Shown: in pieces, positions 42,941 to 52,451 of the stretch
Layout of the letters: every line of letters starts with the position of its first letter
How positions within the stretch are numbered: the first letter of the stretch is position 1
NCBI RefSeq assembly: GCF_001650735.1
Contig: NZ_LXVY01000046.1
Coordinates: forward strand, 106,727 to 170,726
Source: Sphingomonas sp. TDK1
GTDB taxonomy: Bacteria; Pseudomonadota; Alphaproteobacteria; Sphingomonadales; Sphingomonadaceae
Direction: 5' to 3'
DNA: 64,000 nucleotides
Translations under genes and position numbers: made by a program
Notes under the pieces: model-generated
The model's input: the letters and a program-made list of their open reading frames with translations, nothing else
The model's database searches: none
What the model was told of the DNA's origin: nothing

Positions 42941-43489
42941 ATGTTGGCATTTCTCGATTTCGAGGCGTCTTCGCTCGGCAAGCGCAGCTATCCGATCGAA
43001 GTGGCGTGGGTGTTCGAAGACGGTCGCTCCGAAGGCCATCTGATCCGACCGGCGCCCGATTGGGAGGATTGGGATCCCGCGGCGGAAGCGATCCACCATA
43101 TCCCCCGCGCAACGCTGCTGGAATCCGGCGAGCCGCATGCGGCGGTGGCCCAGCGGATGGTCGAGCAACTCGCCGGCCACGATCTCCGGGCCAGCGCCCC
43201 GTCCTGGGACGGCAAGTGGCTCAGCACGCTCCTGCGCGCCGCAGGGCTGCCGCGTAATAGCCTGCGGCTCCGCGATAGCGACGATGCCCATCGCGACGCG
43301 GCGCGTGCCATGCTCGCCCCGCACCTCCCGCCGGAGCTGTTGGAGCCGACCGTCGAGGATCTGCTCGTCCACACCGAGATGCGGGATCGCAGCGCCGTCG
43401 CCCACCGCGCGCTCGCCGACGCGGAAGCCGAACGAGGGCGATGGCTGGCCGTTCGCGAAGCGGCCGCCGCGCATCTCGCCGGGCGGTGA
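42941..43489 (+). CDS. DEDDh-type 3'-5' exonuclease-like protein
   Basis: A 182-residue protein with an exonuclease fold: motif I FLDFEASSL (Asp and Glu), a central Asp in APSWDGKWL, and motif III AHRALADAEA with His and Asp. The spacing matches DEDDh exonucleases of the oligoribonuclease/DnaQ superfamily, though the sequence is divergent. ATG 42941 puts motif I right after the start; an upstream TTG at 42902 is in frame. The next small gene starts three bases after its stop. Substrate (DNA or RNA) unknown. Confidence 0.7.
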   Translation: MLAFLDFEASSLGKRSYPIEVAWVFEDGRSEGHLIRPAPDWEDWDPAAEAIHHIPRATLLESGEPHAAVAQRMVEQLAGHDLRASAPSWDGKWLSTLLRAAGLPRNSLRLRDSDDAHRDAARAMLAPHLPPELLEPTVEDLLVHTEMRDRSAVAHRALADAEAERGRWLAVREAAAAHLAGR

Positions 43490-43492
43490 GCG

Positions 43493-43828
43493 TTGGGCGG
43501 AGGAAACCCGGCGGCGCATCCGGTCACGCCCGACGGCCGCTATTTCGTCGTGCGTGGGCGATTGTGGCGCATGTCCGATCCGGCGCTGGCGGAGAAGGAC
43601 CGCGCGACACTGGTGGCGACGTTGATGGCCGCACGTCGCGCGGTTGGTGCCGCACGGCGGTCGCAGGACGAAGCGGCAGAGGCAACAGCCCATGCCGCCG
43701 TGGACCAGGCGAAGCGCGCGCTCGGCGAGCGCGGCCCGCCTTGGTGGCAGGACGGCGCCCCGGACTATAACCGACATTTGGCGCGCAACACGCCCTACGC
43801 GGCATGGTTCGCAGCGATCGGCGCATGA
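43493..43828 (+). CDS. conserved small hypothetical protein
   Basis: A 111-residue protein starting with TTG 43493. The N-terminal HPVTPDGRYFVVRGRLWR, followed by DPALAEKDRATLVATLMAARRAV, resembles a short protein type I have seen in sphingomonads and rhizobia, without known function. It is rich in Ala and Arg, probably helical, with aromatic residues near the end (PWWQDGAPDYNRHL). It sits directly behind the exonuclease gene and ends before a hairpin. Confidence 0.6.
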   Translation: MGGGNPAAHPVTPDGRYFVVRGRLWRMSDPALAEKDRATLVATLMAARRAVGAARRSQDEAAEATAHAAVDQAKRALGERGPPWWQDGAPDYNRHLARNTPYAAWFAAIGA

Positions 43829-43835
43829 CCTGGCG

Positions 43836-43852
43836 GCGGGCGGCCTGCCCGC
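43836..43852. terminator. short hairpin between convergent genes
   Basis: GCGGGC-ggcct-GCCCGC, a perfect 6-bp stem with a 5-base loop, lies between the small hypothetical gene and the convergent diguanylate cyclase gene. It may serve both directions; there is no T-run. Confidence 0.4.
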
Positions 43853-43877
43853 TCCAACGCCCCGCGGACGCCCTTCG

Positions 43878-44876
43878 TCAGGCGCTCAGCAGCTGATTTC
43901 TTCCGTTTCGCTTGGCGCCGTACAGCAGCCGATCGACATCCTCGCAAAAGTCCCGCGCCAGCGCGCCTTCCAAAGGTGTCACCGTGCTCACCCCCAGGCT
44001 GGCGGTGACGAACGGGCTGCAATCCGAAGCGGCGTTGGGGATCTCGAGCCCCTCGACCGCGCGGCAGCAGCGCCGTGCGATTTCCAACGCCACGGACTCG
44101 TCGGTGTCCGGCAGGAGCAGCACGAACTCCTCTCCGCCGAACCGCGCGATTACGTCCTCCTCGCGCCCAAGCGCCTTCAAAGCCGCAGCCACTGCCACGA
44201 GGCACTCGTCGCCATGGAGATGGCCGTAGCGGTCGTTGAAACCCTTGAAGTGATCGATATCCAACAGGATCATCGAAAGGGGTCGGCCCGACCGGCGCGC
44301 CGCTTCCCAATAGGTTTCGAGGCGCTCGTCGAAGCGTCGGCGGTTGGCGATGCGGGTCAGCCCGTCCTCGAACGACAGGGCCTCCAGCTTGCGCTGCATC
44401 TTGGCGAGTTCCTGCTCGATCCGCTTGCGTTCGCTGATGTCGAACATGAAGCCGATCAGGCTTTCGACCTCCCCTTCCGCGTTGCGCACCACGTGCACGA
44501 CGTCGCGGATCCAGACAAAGCCGCGGTCCTGCGTCAGCGCACGATAATCGGCCTCGTGATCGACGCCCGCGATCGACTGCGCAACGCAATAGTTGACCAC
44601 ATGCTCCCGATCATCGGGATGGATACGCGAGGCCCAGTCCTCCACCGACACCCAGCTGTCCTGCGGCCAGCCAAGAAGCGCCGCGATCTGCGGGCCGATA
44701 TAGGCAAAGCGCATCGTCGCCCAGTCGATCTTCCACGGAATTGCGCGGGTCGATTCCAGGAGCGTCCGATAAACGGCATCCTCCGGGCCGGAGCTTGCCC
44801 GGGCGGGCCCAACGGCGGGCTCTGCCGCGACATGGTCGATTTGAGCATTTCTGTGCGGCATCACGTTCTTGTCCAT
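43878..44876 (-). CDS. PAS-GGDEF diguanylate cyclase
   Basis: A 332-residue cytoplasmic protein with a PAS domain (about 35-150, including the PAC-like GFMFDISERKRIE) joined by a coiled coil to a GGDEF domain. The active site is GGEEF (247-251), which is functional in the family, and an inhibitory RxxD site (REED, 238-241) lies five residues before it, so product feedback is expected. It would make cyclic di-GMP, opposing the EAL enzyme at 17.5 kb. It lies downstream of the GH92 gene on the same strand, 133 bases away. Confidence 0.9.
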   Translation of the reverse strand: MDKNVMPHRNAQIDHVAAEPAVGPARASSGPEDAVYRTLLESTRAIPWKIDWATMRFAYIGPQIAALLGWPQDSWVSVEDWASRIHPDDREHVVNYCVAQSIAGVDHEADYRALTQDRGFVWIRDVVHVVRNAEGEVESLIGFMFDISERKRIEQELAKMQRKLEALSFEDGLTRIANRRRFDERLETYWEAARRSGRPLSMILLDIDHFKGFNDRYGHLHGDECLVAVAAALKALGREEDVIARFGGEEFVLLLPDTDESVALEIARRCCRAVEGLEIPNAASDCSPFVTASLGVSTVTPLEGALARDFCEDVDRLLYGAKRNGRNQLLSA

Positions 44877-45009
44877 TCAATCGACGGAGGGGCATCGCGG
44901 GGGGGCGAGGTGCCTACGCGCTCACCGCATCATAAAAATGAATAGCTTTCAGTAGGATTGACGGACAACGCTCGCATCACGCTGCGGGGTACGTCCGGTG
45001 ACGGGGGCC

Positions 45010-47388
45010 TCAATCGGGAGAAAAGGAAGGCGGCGGCGTCTTGCCCCAGGCACGGTCGGGTGTCGGCGCCAGCGTGAAGTCCAGCGTTCCGCCGCGCTCG
45101 ACGAAGCGCGCCGGCAACCACGCCTGCTCGCGCCGCTGGCCGTCGACCTTGAGAGACTGGACATAGGGGGCCGCGGGCCCGGCGCCCTTCGCCCGGATGA
45201 CGATACGCGCGCCAGGACGGCGGATCGTCACGCCGGAGAAGGAAGGGCTGCCCACTACCAGATCGGCGCGACCTGGGTAGAGCGGATATACGCCGAGCGC
45301 GGACCAGACATACCAGGACGACATCTGCCCCAGATCGTCGTTGCCGGAGATGCCAGCCGGCGTATTGGTCCAGATGCGTCGCATCGCCTCGCGCACCGTC
45401 TCCTGCGTCTTCCAGGGTTCGCCGGTGAACAGATAGAGCCAGGGCGCGGCGATCGACGGCTCATTGTCCATCTCCGCATGCAGCGGGCCCGACTTGGTCA
45501 CCGCCCAGCTGCCGTCGGGCTTGCGGAAGAAGGCATCGAGCCGCCGGGACGCAGCCGCGGGGCCGCCGAGCGCAGCGATCAGCCCTCCCGCATCGAATGG
45601 CACCATCCACAGATATTGCGCACCGCTGCCCTCGACGAACGCGTCTTCGCCGGCCGGATCGAAGCGGGGCCAGCTGCCATCGGCGTTGCGCGGCTGGATA
45701 TACCCGCCTTGCGGGGTTGCCTTGGGATTGAACAGGTTGCGCCACCAGCCGGATCGCGCGCGGAACAGACGTGCCCCCTCGCGGTCCCCCGTGGCACGGG
45801 CCAGTTCGCTCAGGCCGAAATCGGCGGCCGCCAGCTCCAGCGTGTCCGACGCGGTACCCCATCCGGGGGCGCCGACCGGCATGTAATGGAGCCGCAGCCA
45901 CTGATCGAGGCCGGGGCGCTGCCCGATGCAGAGCACCGGACAGCCCTTGCGGCTCAGATCCTTCTCGGTCGGCACCGTCGCCGCGCGCTTCAGCGAGGCG
46001 TAGGCGCGCTTCGCATCGAAGCTCCGCCCGCCGAAAGCGTAAATAGCGGCGACGGACGCCGGCGAAGGGTCGCCGTTCATCACGCTCGTCGCGCCGGTAA
46101 GGTGCGTCCAGCGATCCCACACCCCGCCATTCTGGTCCGCCTGGTTGAGCAGCGACTGGGCGATATCGGCGCCGCGCCGTGGATCCAGCAGGGTCACCAG
46201 CTGCAACTGGGACCGGTACACATCCCAGCCCGAGTAATTGGCATATTGCGCACCTTGCCCGCGCGACAGCCGGTGCACGGCGCCGTCGAATCCGCGGTAG
46301 CGCCCATCCGCATCGCTGTAGAGATTGGGAGTCAGCAATGCGTGGTAGAGCGCGGTGTAGAACACGGTCCGCTCGTCGCGTGCGCCGCCCTCGATCGCGA
46401 TCTGGCCGAGGCGCCGGTTCCAGATCGCACGCCCCGCCACCTGGGTAGCCTCCAGGGTGGTGCCGGCGGGGCTTTCACGCGCCAGATTCGCGCGGGCGCC
46501 AGCTGAATCGACATAGGAGATACCCACCCGCATGGTCACGACGGGCGTGCGCTTCGGATCGAAGCGGATCCAGCCGCCCGCCCCCTTCCCGGCGGGCGGA
46601 TGGCCTTCGGTGCCATAGCTGGTTCCGCCGCCGCCCTGCGCCGCGCCCGGCATCACCTTGTCGTCGCGCCACGTGCCGCCGACCTCGAACGGCTGGTCGA
46701 AGACGGCGACGAAGTGCAGCGTGTAGTAACTCTCGCGCCGGTCGGCGGCGAGATACCCGCAAAAATTGCCGCTGGTCACCGATCCGGTGACGGTGCGCGT
46801 CACGGGATCGATGGCGATGGTCGAGGCGGTGCTGCCGACTTCGCTGTCAGAGGTGCGAAACAGCAGATTGGCCGGCCGATCCGCGGGGAACGTGAAGCGC
46901 CCCACGGCCGTTCGGTCCGTCGCGCCGAGGTCGACCTTCACGCCATTGCCTAGCCTGACGGCGTAGCGCCCGGGGCTCGCGGTCTCCTCGGCATGATCGA
47001 GCATGCTGGCATAGCGCATGCCGGCGGCCGCCGATGCCGGGGACATTTCGACCGCGCCGGTGACAGGCATGATCGGGATATCGCCACTAGCTCCCGTGCA
47101 ACCGGTGCCCGACACGTGCGTGAGGCTGAAGCCGCGAATGCCGTTGGCACGCCACTCATAGCCCCCGGGCGCGGCGGAGGCCGTGCGCTGTCCCGGCAGA
47201 GGCGTCTCTTCCGGGCTAAAGGCAACCATGCCGAACGGCAGCGACACGCCGGGAAACACGTTGCCGCCATTGGTCGTGCCGATGAACGGGTTCACGTCGC
47301 TGGCGGGATCGCCGCCCGCGTCGCGCTGGCCGGCAGCTTGCCCGACGCTGGCGATCCCCAGCGCCGCGATGACCACGACACGCATCAT
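45010..47388 (-). CDS. GH92-family alpha-mannosidase, secreted
   Basis: A 792-residue exported glycosidase with a signal peptide (VVVIAALGIASVGQAAG). Family hallmarks: VNPFIGTTNGGNVFPGVSLP near the mature N-terminus, FSLTHVSGTGCTGASGDIP, WDVYRSQLQLV, and GNDDLGQMSSWYVWSALG in the C-terminal domain. GH92 enzymes are calcium-dependent inverting alpha-mannosidases (mostly 1,2-linkages) that trim N-glycan or fungal mannans. The double ATG at 47388/47385 has GGGGGAATT upstream. The start faces the GH30 gene across 615 bases containing a probable glycosidase remnant. Confidence 0.9.
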   Translation of the reverse strand: MMRVVVIAALGIASVGQAAGQRDAGGDPASDVNPFIGTTNGGNVFPGVSLPFGMVAFSPEETPLPGQRTASAAPGGYEWRANGIRGFSLTHVSGTGCTGASGDIPIMPVTGAVEMSPASAAAGMRYASMLDHAEETASPGRYAVRLGNGVKVDLGATDRTAVGRFTFPADRPANLLFRTSDSEVGSTASTIAIDPVTRTVTGSVTSGNFCGYLAADRRESYYTLHFVAVFDQPFEVGGTWRDDKVMPGAAQGGGGTSYGTEGHPPAGKGAGGWIRFDPKRTPVVTMRVGISYVDSAGARANLARESPAGTTLEATQVAGRAIWNRRLGQIAIEGGARDERTVFYTALYHALLTPNLYSDADGRYRGFDGAVHRLSRGQGAQYANYSGWDVYRSQLQLVTLLDPRRGADIAQSLLNQADQNGGVWDRWTHLTGATSVMNGDPSPASVAAIYAFGGRSFDAKRAYASLKRAATVPTEKDLSRKGCPVLCIGQRPGLDQWLRLHYMPVGAPGWGTASDTLELAAADFGLSELARATGDREGARLFRARSGWWRNLFNPKATPQGGYIQPRNADGSWPRFDPAGEDAFVEGSGAQYLWMVPFDAGGLIAALGGPAAASRRLDAFFRKPDGSWAVTKSGPLHAEMDNEPSIAAPWLYLFTGEPWKTQETVREAMRRIWTNTPAGISGNDDLGQMSSWYVWSALGVYPLYPGRADLVVGSPSFSGVTIRRPGARIVIRAKGAGPAAPYVQSLKVDGQRREQAWLPARFVERGGTLDFTLAPTPDRAWGKTPPPSFSPD

Positions 47389-48003
47389 GCCAATTCCCCC
47401 ACAAAAGAACATTTGCTTACGATATTCATGAGAGTGTTCGACCATCGTGCTGGCTGCAAGCCTTAAAGCGACGCGCGCCTCGACCGCATCGCGCATTCAG
47501 ATGTTTCCCGCGGGAACGGGCATCCCCCCCCCCGCGAACGGCTGCAGGTCTGACGGTTCAGGGGGTGATGCACTGCAATTGCCGCCGTGGCGTTGCCCGA
47601 CCGCGAGAATGACGGGCCAACCGGCCTCCCCGGTTCAACGGTCCCGTGAGGCGGGCGGCATCCATCTCGATCTGTACCGCAAAGGGGGCGGGCGCCGCCG
47701 GCTGCGCCGATGCCGCGCCGGCGAAAGCAACTCCCGCGGCGACCGACAGCCAGCGCTTGGTCCTCCATATCTCTCCATCGTCGAAGTACGGGGAGACGCT
47801 GGTCGACGGTGGGCGCAAGATGGCGCTGCCACTATCATGTTCGGGGCGGGCGGCACGTGCCGCGAACGGTCGCCTGGCCGTTCTCCCGCGGCATTTCCGC
47901 GCGCGTTCCTTCCATCCGAGGCCGAGGATGGAAAGCGGCCCGGCTGCGCGGTAGAGACGTTCGCCTGCATCCTTGGGCTATCAGGCCCTTCCAGGAGAAG
48001 ACG
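47389..48003. other. 615-bp gap between GH92 and GH30 with a decayed gene fragment
   Basis: This divergent region should carry the promoters of both glycosidase genes. It also holds a run of ten C (47524-47533) and the minus-strand fragment described separately. The rest has no recognised gene; the plus-strand frame open into the GH30 gene is not typical coding sequence before 48004. Confidence 0.5.
47633..47818 (-). pseudogene. probable N-terminal remnant of a secreted glycosidase (GH39-like)
   Basis: A frame encodes a signal-peptide-like stretch (KRWLSVAAGVAFAGAASAQP) followed by FAVQIEMDAARLTGPLN, which resembles the first mature residues of GH39 beta-xylosidase-type proteins (vDAAr-lGPLkp). 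After TGPLN the similarity stops and the frame becomes arginine-rich. No continuation is found in the other frames nearby, so the gene appears truncated by deletion. The GH39 match is from memory of the family and needs a search. Confidence 0.35.
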
Positions 48004-49494
48004 ATGCGTTCAGATGGCACGGTAGCACAGGTAGATCGCCGAAACTTCGTAGCACTGGCAGCGGCCAGCGGGCTTGCCTCGATCTTGCCACGCCAAGTTT
48101 CTGCCGCTTCGGTGCGGCAAAACTATGCGCTTCCCGCTGGGCAATGGGTGGTCACGAGCGCAACCAGCGCGTGGCAACTGGCCGACAAGGCGGCGCTAAC
48201 CCCCTCCGTCAGCGCGGATCCCGCCGACGTACTGCTGCAGTTCGATCGTCCGCAACAGACCATGGAAGGCTTCGGCGCCTGCTTCAACGAGATGGGGTGG
48301 GATGCCATCAGCCTGTTGCCGCACGCCGATCAGGACGCCATCTTTGAAGCGCTGTTCGGCGATGCCGGCCTGGGTTTTTCCCTGTGCCGCATGCCGATCG
48401 GCGCCAATGATTTTGCCCGTGACTGGTATTCCTATGACGAGACGCCGGGCGATTTCGCGCTCCGCGACTTCCGTCTCTCCCGCGACGATGCGACGCTCGT
48501 CCCCTTCATCCAGCGGGCACAGCATGTCCGCCCGGCGCTTCGGCTCTGGGCTTCGCCGTGGAGCCCTCCAAGCTGGATGAAGACCAATGGCCATTATGCC
48601 TCGGTGCCCAACAGGACAGGCTGGCCCAGCAATGGACTCAGACCGGATCAGGTCGGCACCGAAGGCACCGACATGTTCGTCCAGGACGAGCGCTATTTCG
48701 ATGCCTATGCGCGTTACTTCGGCAGGTTCATCGATGAATATGCCAAACGGGGCATTCGGATCGGCATGGTCATGCCGCAGAACGAGTTCAATTCGGCGCA
48801 ACCCTTCCCCAGCTGCTGCTGGACGCCGTCCGGCCTCGCCCGCTTTCTCCCGCACCTCGGAAGGGAAATGACGCGTCGGGACGTGGACGTTTTCTTCGGC
48901 ACGATGGAACGCCCCGATGATCGGCTGTTCGAAACCGTCTATGCCGACAAGGCGGCGGCGGCTGTCATCCGCGGCGTCGGGGTGCAGTGGGCCGGTCGCG
49001 GCGCATTGCCTTTCCTGGCACGAAACCATCCGACGCTTCGCTTCTACATGAGCGAGCAGGAATGCGGCGACGGTCGGAACGACTGGCGCTATGCGCGCTA
49101 TGTGTGGAGCTTGATGAAGAGCTACCTGTCGAACGGCTGCAGCGGCTACAATTACTGGAATATCGCGCTGGTCGATGGAGGCGTCAGCCGCTGGGGCTGG
49201 GCGCAGAACTCGCTGCTCAGCGTGAACCGCGCGACCCGCGGATGGCGCTGGAATCACGAATTCTATCTGCTGAAGCATCTGGCGGGCATCGTGCGCCCCG
49301 GAGCAACGCGCATTCCAGCGGTAAGCTGGACCGGCTATGAGGACGTGCTGGCCTTCCGCAATCGCGATGGCAGCCTGGCGATCATGGCGCACAACCCCAC
49401 GAATGCGCAGATGAACCTGCGCATCGGCATCGGCGGGTCGATTCTGGAGACACGATTGCCCGCAGATTCCTTTGGCTCGGTTCTGCTGCCTTGA
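48004..49494 (+). CDS. GH30-family glucosylceramidase-like glycosidase, exported
   Basis: A 496-residue enzyme with a Tat-like signal (VDRRNFVALAAASGLASIL), so it is probably exported folded. GH30 features: TMEGFGACFNEMGW at the barrel start, acid/base E261 in VMPQNEF, nucleophile E351 in YMSEQECG, and the C-terminal beta domain with ILETRLPADSFGSVLL. Members cleave glucosylceramide or beta-1,6-glucans; sphingomonads make glycosphingolipids, so either is possible. ATG 48004 follows a strong AGGAGAAG ribosome site. It is divergent from GH92 and convergent with GH15. Confidence 0.88.
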   Translation: MRSDGTVAQVDRRNFVALAAASGLASILPRQVSAASVRQNYALPAGQWVVTSATSAWQLADKAALTPSVSADPADVLLQFDRPQQTMEGFGACFNEMGWDAISLLPHADQDAIFEALFGDAGLGFSLCRMPIGANDFARDWYSYDETPGDFALRDFRLSRDDATLVPFIQRAQHVRPALRLWASPWSPPSWMKTNGHYASVPNRTGWPSNGLRPDQVGTEGTDMFVQDERYFDAYARYFGRFIDEYAKRGIRIGMVMPQNEFNSAQPFPSCCWTPSGLARFLPHLGREMTRRDVDVFFGTMERPDDRLFETVYADKAAAAVIRGVGVQWAGRGALPFLARNHPTLRFYMSEQECGDGRNDWRYARYVWSLMKSYLSNGCSGYNYWNIALVDGGVSRWGWAQNSLLSVNRATRGWRWNHEFYLLKHLAGIVRPGATRIPAVSWTGYEDVLAFRNRDGSLAIMAHNPTNAQMNLRIGIGGSILETRLPADSFGSVLLP

Positions 49495-49526
49495 CGGCCA
49501 AATGCCACCACGCGGCACCGCGGAAA

Positions 49527-49580
49527 CCGGCCCGTACGCGCGCGGCAAACGGGCCGGCGATGTCTCGCCGACACGGCGAG
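49527..49580. terminator. two hairpins between convergent GH30 and GH15 genes
   Basis: CCGGCCCGT/ACGGGCCGG (9-bp stem, 13-base loop, 49527-49557), followed at once by CTCGCCG-aca-CGGCGAG (7-bp stem, 49564-49580). Both lie in the 113-base gap between stops and may end transcription from both sides. Confidence 0.5.
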
Positions 49581-49607
49581 CGACCGAAAGCCGGCTGCCC
49601 TTCGCTC

Positions 49608-51419
49608 TCAGGGCTGCCAGCTAGGCCGGTATGACGGGTCGAGCTGTCGATCGACGAAATAGGCCGCGCTGATGAAGGCCAGGTGGGTCAATGCCTGCGG
49701 ATAGTTGCCAAGCGGCAGTCCCCTATCGTCGGTCTCCTCTGCGAACAGGCCTAGCGGGTTGGCGTAGGCAATTCCCCTGGCCAGTATCATCTGCGCGTCG
49801 TCCAGCCGTCCGGCCCGCGCCAGGCATTCGGCATACCAGAAGGTGCAGGTCGTGAAGGCGCCCTCCCTGCCCGTCAGGCCGTCGCCGCTCCGGTAGCGGT
49901 ACACCAGCCCGTCGTCGCAGAGCTCCGCTTCGATGGCGGCCAGCGTCTTCAGCCAGACAGGATCGGTCGACGAGACGAACCGCACGAGCGGCAGCATCAG
50001 CAGCGCCGCGTCCAGCGCGGTCCCGCCGCGCTCCTGGACGAAATAGCCATGCTCCGGATGCCGGAAATTGGTCCACACATCGTCGACGATGGCGTCGCGG
50101 GCCTCGGCCCACGCGACCAGCGGCGCCGGGAGCGAACGCTTCTTGGCAAGCCGGATGGCGCGGTCCAGCGCGACCCAGCACATCACGCGCGAATGAAGAA
50201 AATGGCGCGGCTCGGAGCGCATCTCCCAAATGCCGGCATCGGCCTCCTGCCAATGTTCGATCACGTACTCGACCAGGCCGCGAACGTGCTGCCACCCCTC
50301 GTGGTGAATGGCAGGCCCATATTTGTTGACCAGATAGGCGCTGTCGAGAAGGTCGCCGAAAATGTCGAGCTGCTTCTGTTCGCTCGCGGCGTTGCCGATC
50401 CGCACCGGGCGGCTCCCGGCATATCCCGAAAGATGCTGGAGTTCGCGCTCTTCGCCCGGCAACCCGCCGTCAAGCGCGTACAGAATGCGCAGCGGGCTTT
50501 CCCGGCCCGCGGTCACGACGCGCCCGCTCACCCATCGGTAGAAATGCTCGGCCTCCTCGGTAAAGCCCAGGCGCAGGAAGGCATAGACGGTAAACGATGC
50601 ATCCCGGATCCAGGTCGCGCGATAGTCCCAGTTGCGTTCGCCTCCCTTGGTTTCGGGCAGCGAGAAGGTAGCGGCGGCGGCGATCGACCCATGTCGAGCC
50701 GACGTCAGAAGCTTCAGCGTCAGCGCGGAGCGCAGCACCTGTTCGCGCCAGCGCCCCTTGTAGGTCGATTGGGACGCCCAGTCGCGCCAAGCGCGCGTCG
50801 TTTCCGCGATCAGCCCCCGCACTGCCCCCTGGTCAGGGCGCGGCGTGGTATTGTCGCCGAGAACGAACCAGGCACTTTCGCCTTTGGACAAGGTGAAGCG
50901 CGCGCTCACGCCATCCGGCTGCGGATCGAGGGGAACCGAGGCGAAGAGACGGAGCGACAGATCGTCGCCGGAGAAGTGCACCCCGCCCTCGATCGCCGAA
51001 ACCTGCGGGATTTCGCGGGCATAGTCGAACCGTGGGGCACACCGCATGGTGAAGGTCACCCTGCCGCTGGTGACCGTCAGGAACCGGACCAGGCGGCGCG
51101 CATCGGTGTCCGGCCCTTTTCCCGTTCCGGGGTGCGGCATCAGATCGACCACCTCGGCGCTACCGTTCTCGGCGATCCAGCGTGTGAGCAGCACGTTGGT
51201 GTCGGGCACATAGAGCTGCAAGGGACGCGGATCGTCGAGATCGGGCGCGATTTCGAACGCGCCACCCTGCTCGCCGTCCAGGAGGTCCGCGAAGATCGTA
51301 GGGCTGTCGAGCGCGGGCCAGCAAAGATAGTCGATGGTGCCATCGCGGGCGACCAGAGCCGCGGTCTCCAAATTGCCGATGATGCCGTGATCGCCGATCG
51401 TGCGGAGCGACTTACCCAT
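49608..51419 (-). CDS. GH15-family glucoamylase/trehalase-like protein
   Basis: A 603-residue (alpha/alpha)6 glycosidase without signal peptide, so cytoplasmic. An N-terminal beta domain (IGDHGIIGNLETAALVARDG) precedes the barrel with RNWDYRATWIRDASFT (262-277). A catalytic Glu is in GIWEMRSEPRHF (E399), and a second Glu is in REGAFTTCTFWYAE. This form is the bacterial GH15 type that includes trehalases and glucoamylases acting on short alpha-glucans. ATG 51419 overlaps the SDR stop by 8 bases; a GH15-SDR pair points to glucose release followed by oxidation. Confidence 0.85.
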   Translation of the reverse strand: MGKSLRTIGDHGIIGNLETAALVARDGTIDYLCWPALDSPTIFADLLDGEQGGAFEIAPDLDDPRPLQLYVPDTNVLLTRWIAENGSAEVVDLMPHPGTGKGPDTDARRLVRFLTVTSGRVTFTMRCAPRFDYAREIPQVSAIEGGVHFSGDDLSLRLFASVPLDPQPDGVSARFTLSKGESAWFVLGDNTTPRPDQGAVRGLIAETTRAWRDWASQSTYKGRWREQVLRSALTLKLLTSARHGSIAAAATFSLPETKGGERNWDYRATWIRDASFTVYAFLRLGFTEEAEHFYRWVSGRVVTAGRESPLRILYALDGGLPGEERELQHLSGYAGSRPVRIGNAASEQKQLDIFGDLLDSAYLVNKYGPAIHHEGWQHVRGLVEYVIEHWQEADAGIWEMRSEPRHFLHSRVMCWVALDRAIRLAKKRSLPAPLVAWAEARDAIVDDVWTNFRHPEHGYFVQERGGTALDAALLMLPLVRFVSSTDPVWLKTLAAIEAELCDDGLVYRYRSGDGLTGREGAFTTCTFWYAECLARAGRLDDAQMILARGIAYANPLGLFAEETDDRGLPLGNYPQALTHLAFISAAYFVDRQLDPSYRPSWQP

Positions 51420-52224
51420 TGTCGCGGAATTCGGGGTAGAGGGACATACCGCCATCGACGAACAACGTGGTACCGGTGACATAGTCGGCTTCATCCGATG
51501 CGAGCCACACAACGGCCCGCGCCACATCTTCCGGTTCCCCGATCCGGCCATAGGGAATGAGCCGAAGCAGCTTGGCGAGCGCTTCCTCGCTGTCCCACGC
51601 ATCCTTGTTGATCGGGGTTCGGATGGCGCCCGGCGCAACGGCGTTCACCCGGATGCCGTCAGCGGCGACTTCCTGGGCGAGCGAGCGGGTCAACATGCGC
51701 AACCCGCCCTTGGCGGACGCATAGTTGACGTGCCCAGCCCAAGGGATGATTTCGTGGACCGAACTCATCGCGACGATCACGCCGGCACCGCGGGCGGGAC
51801 GTCCCTGCTGCGGCTGCGCACGGAAGCGTTTCACGGCTTCGCGCGCGCACAGGAACTGCCCGGTCAGATTGATGCCGATGACCGTGTTCCAGTCTTCCAG
51901 CGACATATCGGCGACCGCGGCATCCTTCTGCACGCCGGAGTTGGAGACCAGCACGTCGATGCGGCCAAAGGCGGCGGCGGCCTCGTCGAACAGGCGGACG
52001 ACCTCCGCCTCCTCCGACACGTCGGCCTGCACGGCGATTGCCTTCCCGCCCTGTTCGGCAATCCGCCGGACGAGCGCCTCTGCCGGTTCGGCCTGGGAAT
52101 GATAGTTCACCGCAACGGCGGCCCCGGCAGCAGCAACCGCCTCCGCCACCGCAAGGCCGATCCCGGAGCTCGCACCGGTAACGATCGCGGCATGGCCCGC
52201 GAGAGAGCCTCTGTTCGTCTGCAT
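51412..52224 (-). CDS. SDR-family dehydrogenase, glucose 1-dehydrogenase-like
   Basis: A 270-residue classical short-chain dehydrogenase: nucleotide site TGASSGIG (16-23), catalytic S155 in AMSSVHE, Y168 and K172 in YASAKGG, and the C-terminal GTTLFVDGGMSLYPEF. The HEIIPW and DGGMSLYP segments resemble Bacillus-type glucose 1-dehydrogenases. It would oxidise glucose, or a related sugar, with NAD(P). ATG 52224 is used; an in-frame ATG seven codons earlier is possible. It is translationally coupled to the GH15 gene. Confidence 0.83.
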   Translation of the reverse strand: MQTNRGSLAGHAAIVTGASSGIGLAVAEAVAAAGAAVAVNYHSQAEPAEALVRRIAEQGGKAIAVQADVSEEAEVVRLFDEAAAAFGRIDVLVSNSGVQKDAAVADMSLEDWNTVIGINLTGQFLCAREAVKRFRAQPQQGRPARGAGVIVAMSSVHEIIPWAGHVNYASAKGGLRMLTRSLAQEVAADGIRVNAVAPGAIRTPINKDAWDSEEALAKLLRLIPYGRIGEPEDVARAVVWLASDEADYVTGTTLFVDGGMSLYPEFRDNG

Positions 52225-52451
52225 GGAACGTCTCCAGAACTGCACGGCGAGGCGCCGCGTCGCGCGACAACGCTCGAACCAGCACGACGGCTATCGGGAA
52301 AATCGCACCCGGTGCTCCAAGGGGAAGTCCGAAAGGGCGAATCGCCGGTCGGCCATGCGGGGACCAAGCCCCTCGCAAAGGCGTGCCCCGTACAAGACGG
52401 CGCCGTCCTCCAGGAACGATCCCGCCCCGCCGCCATTCTTGAGGCACACCG

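Noticed and set aside
47524..47533. run of ten C as a possible phase-variable tract
   Set aside because: It lies in non-coding sequence near a decayed fragment, not in a gene or a clear promoter spacer, so phase variation is not supported.
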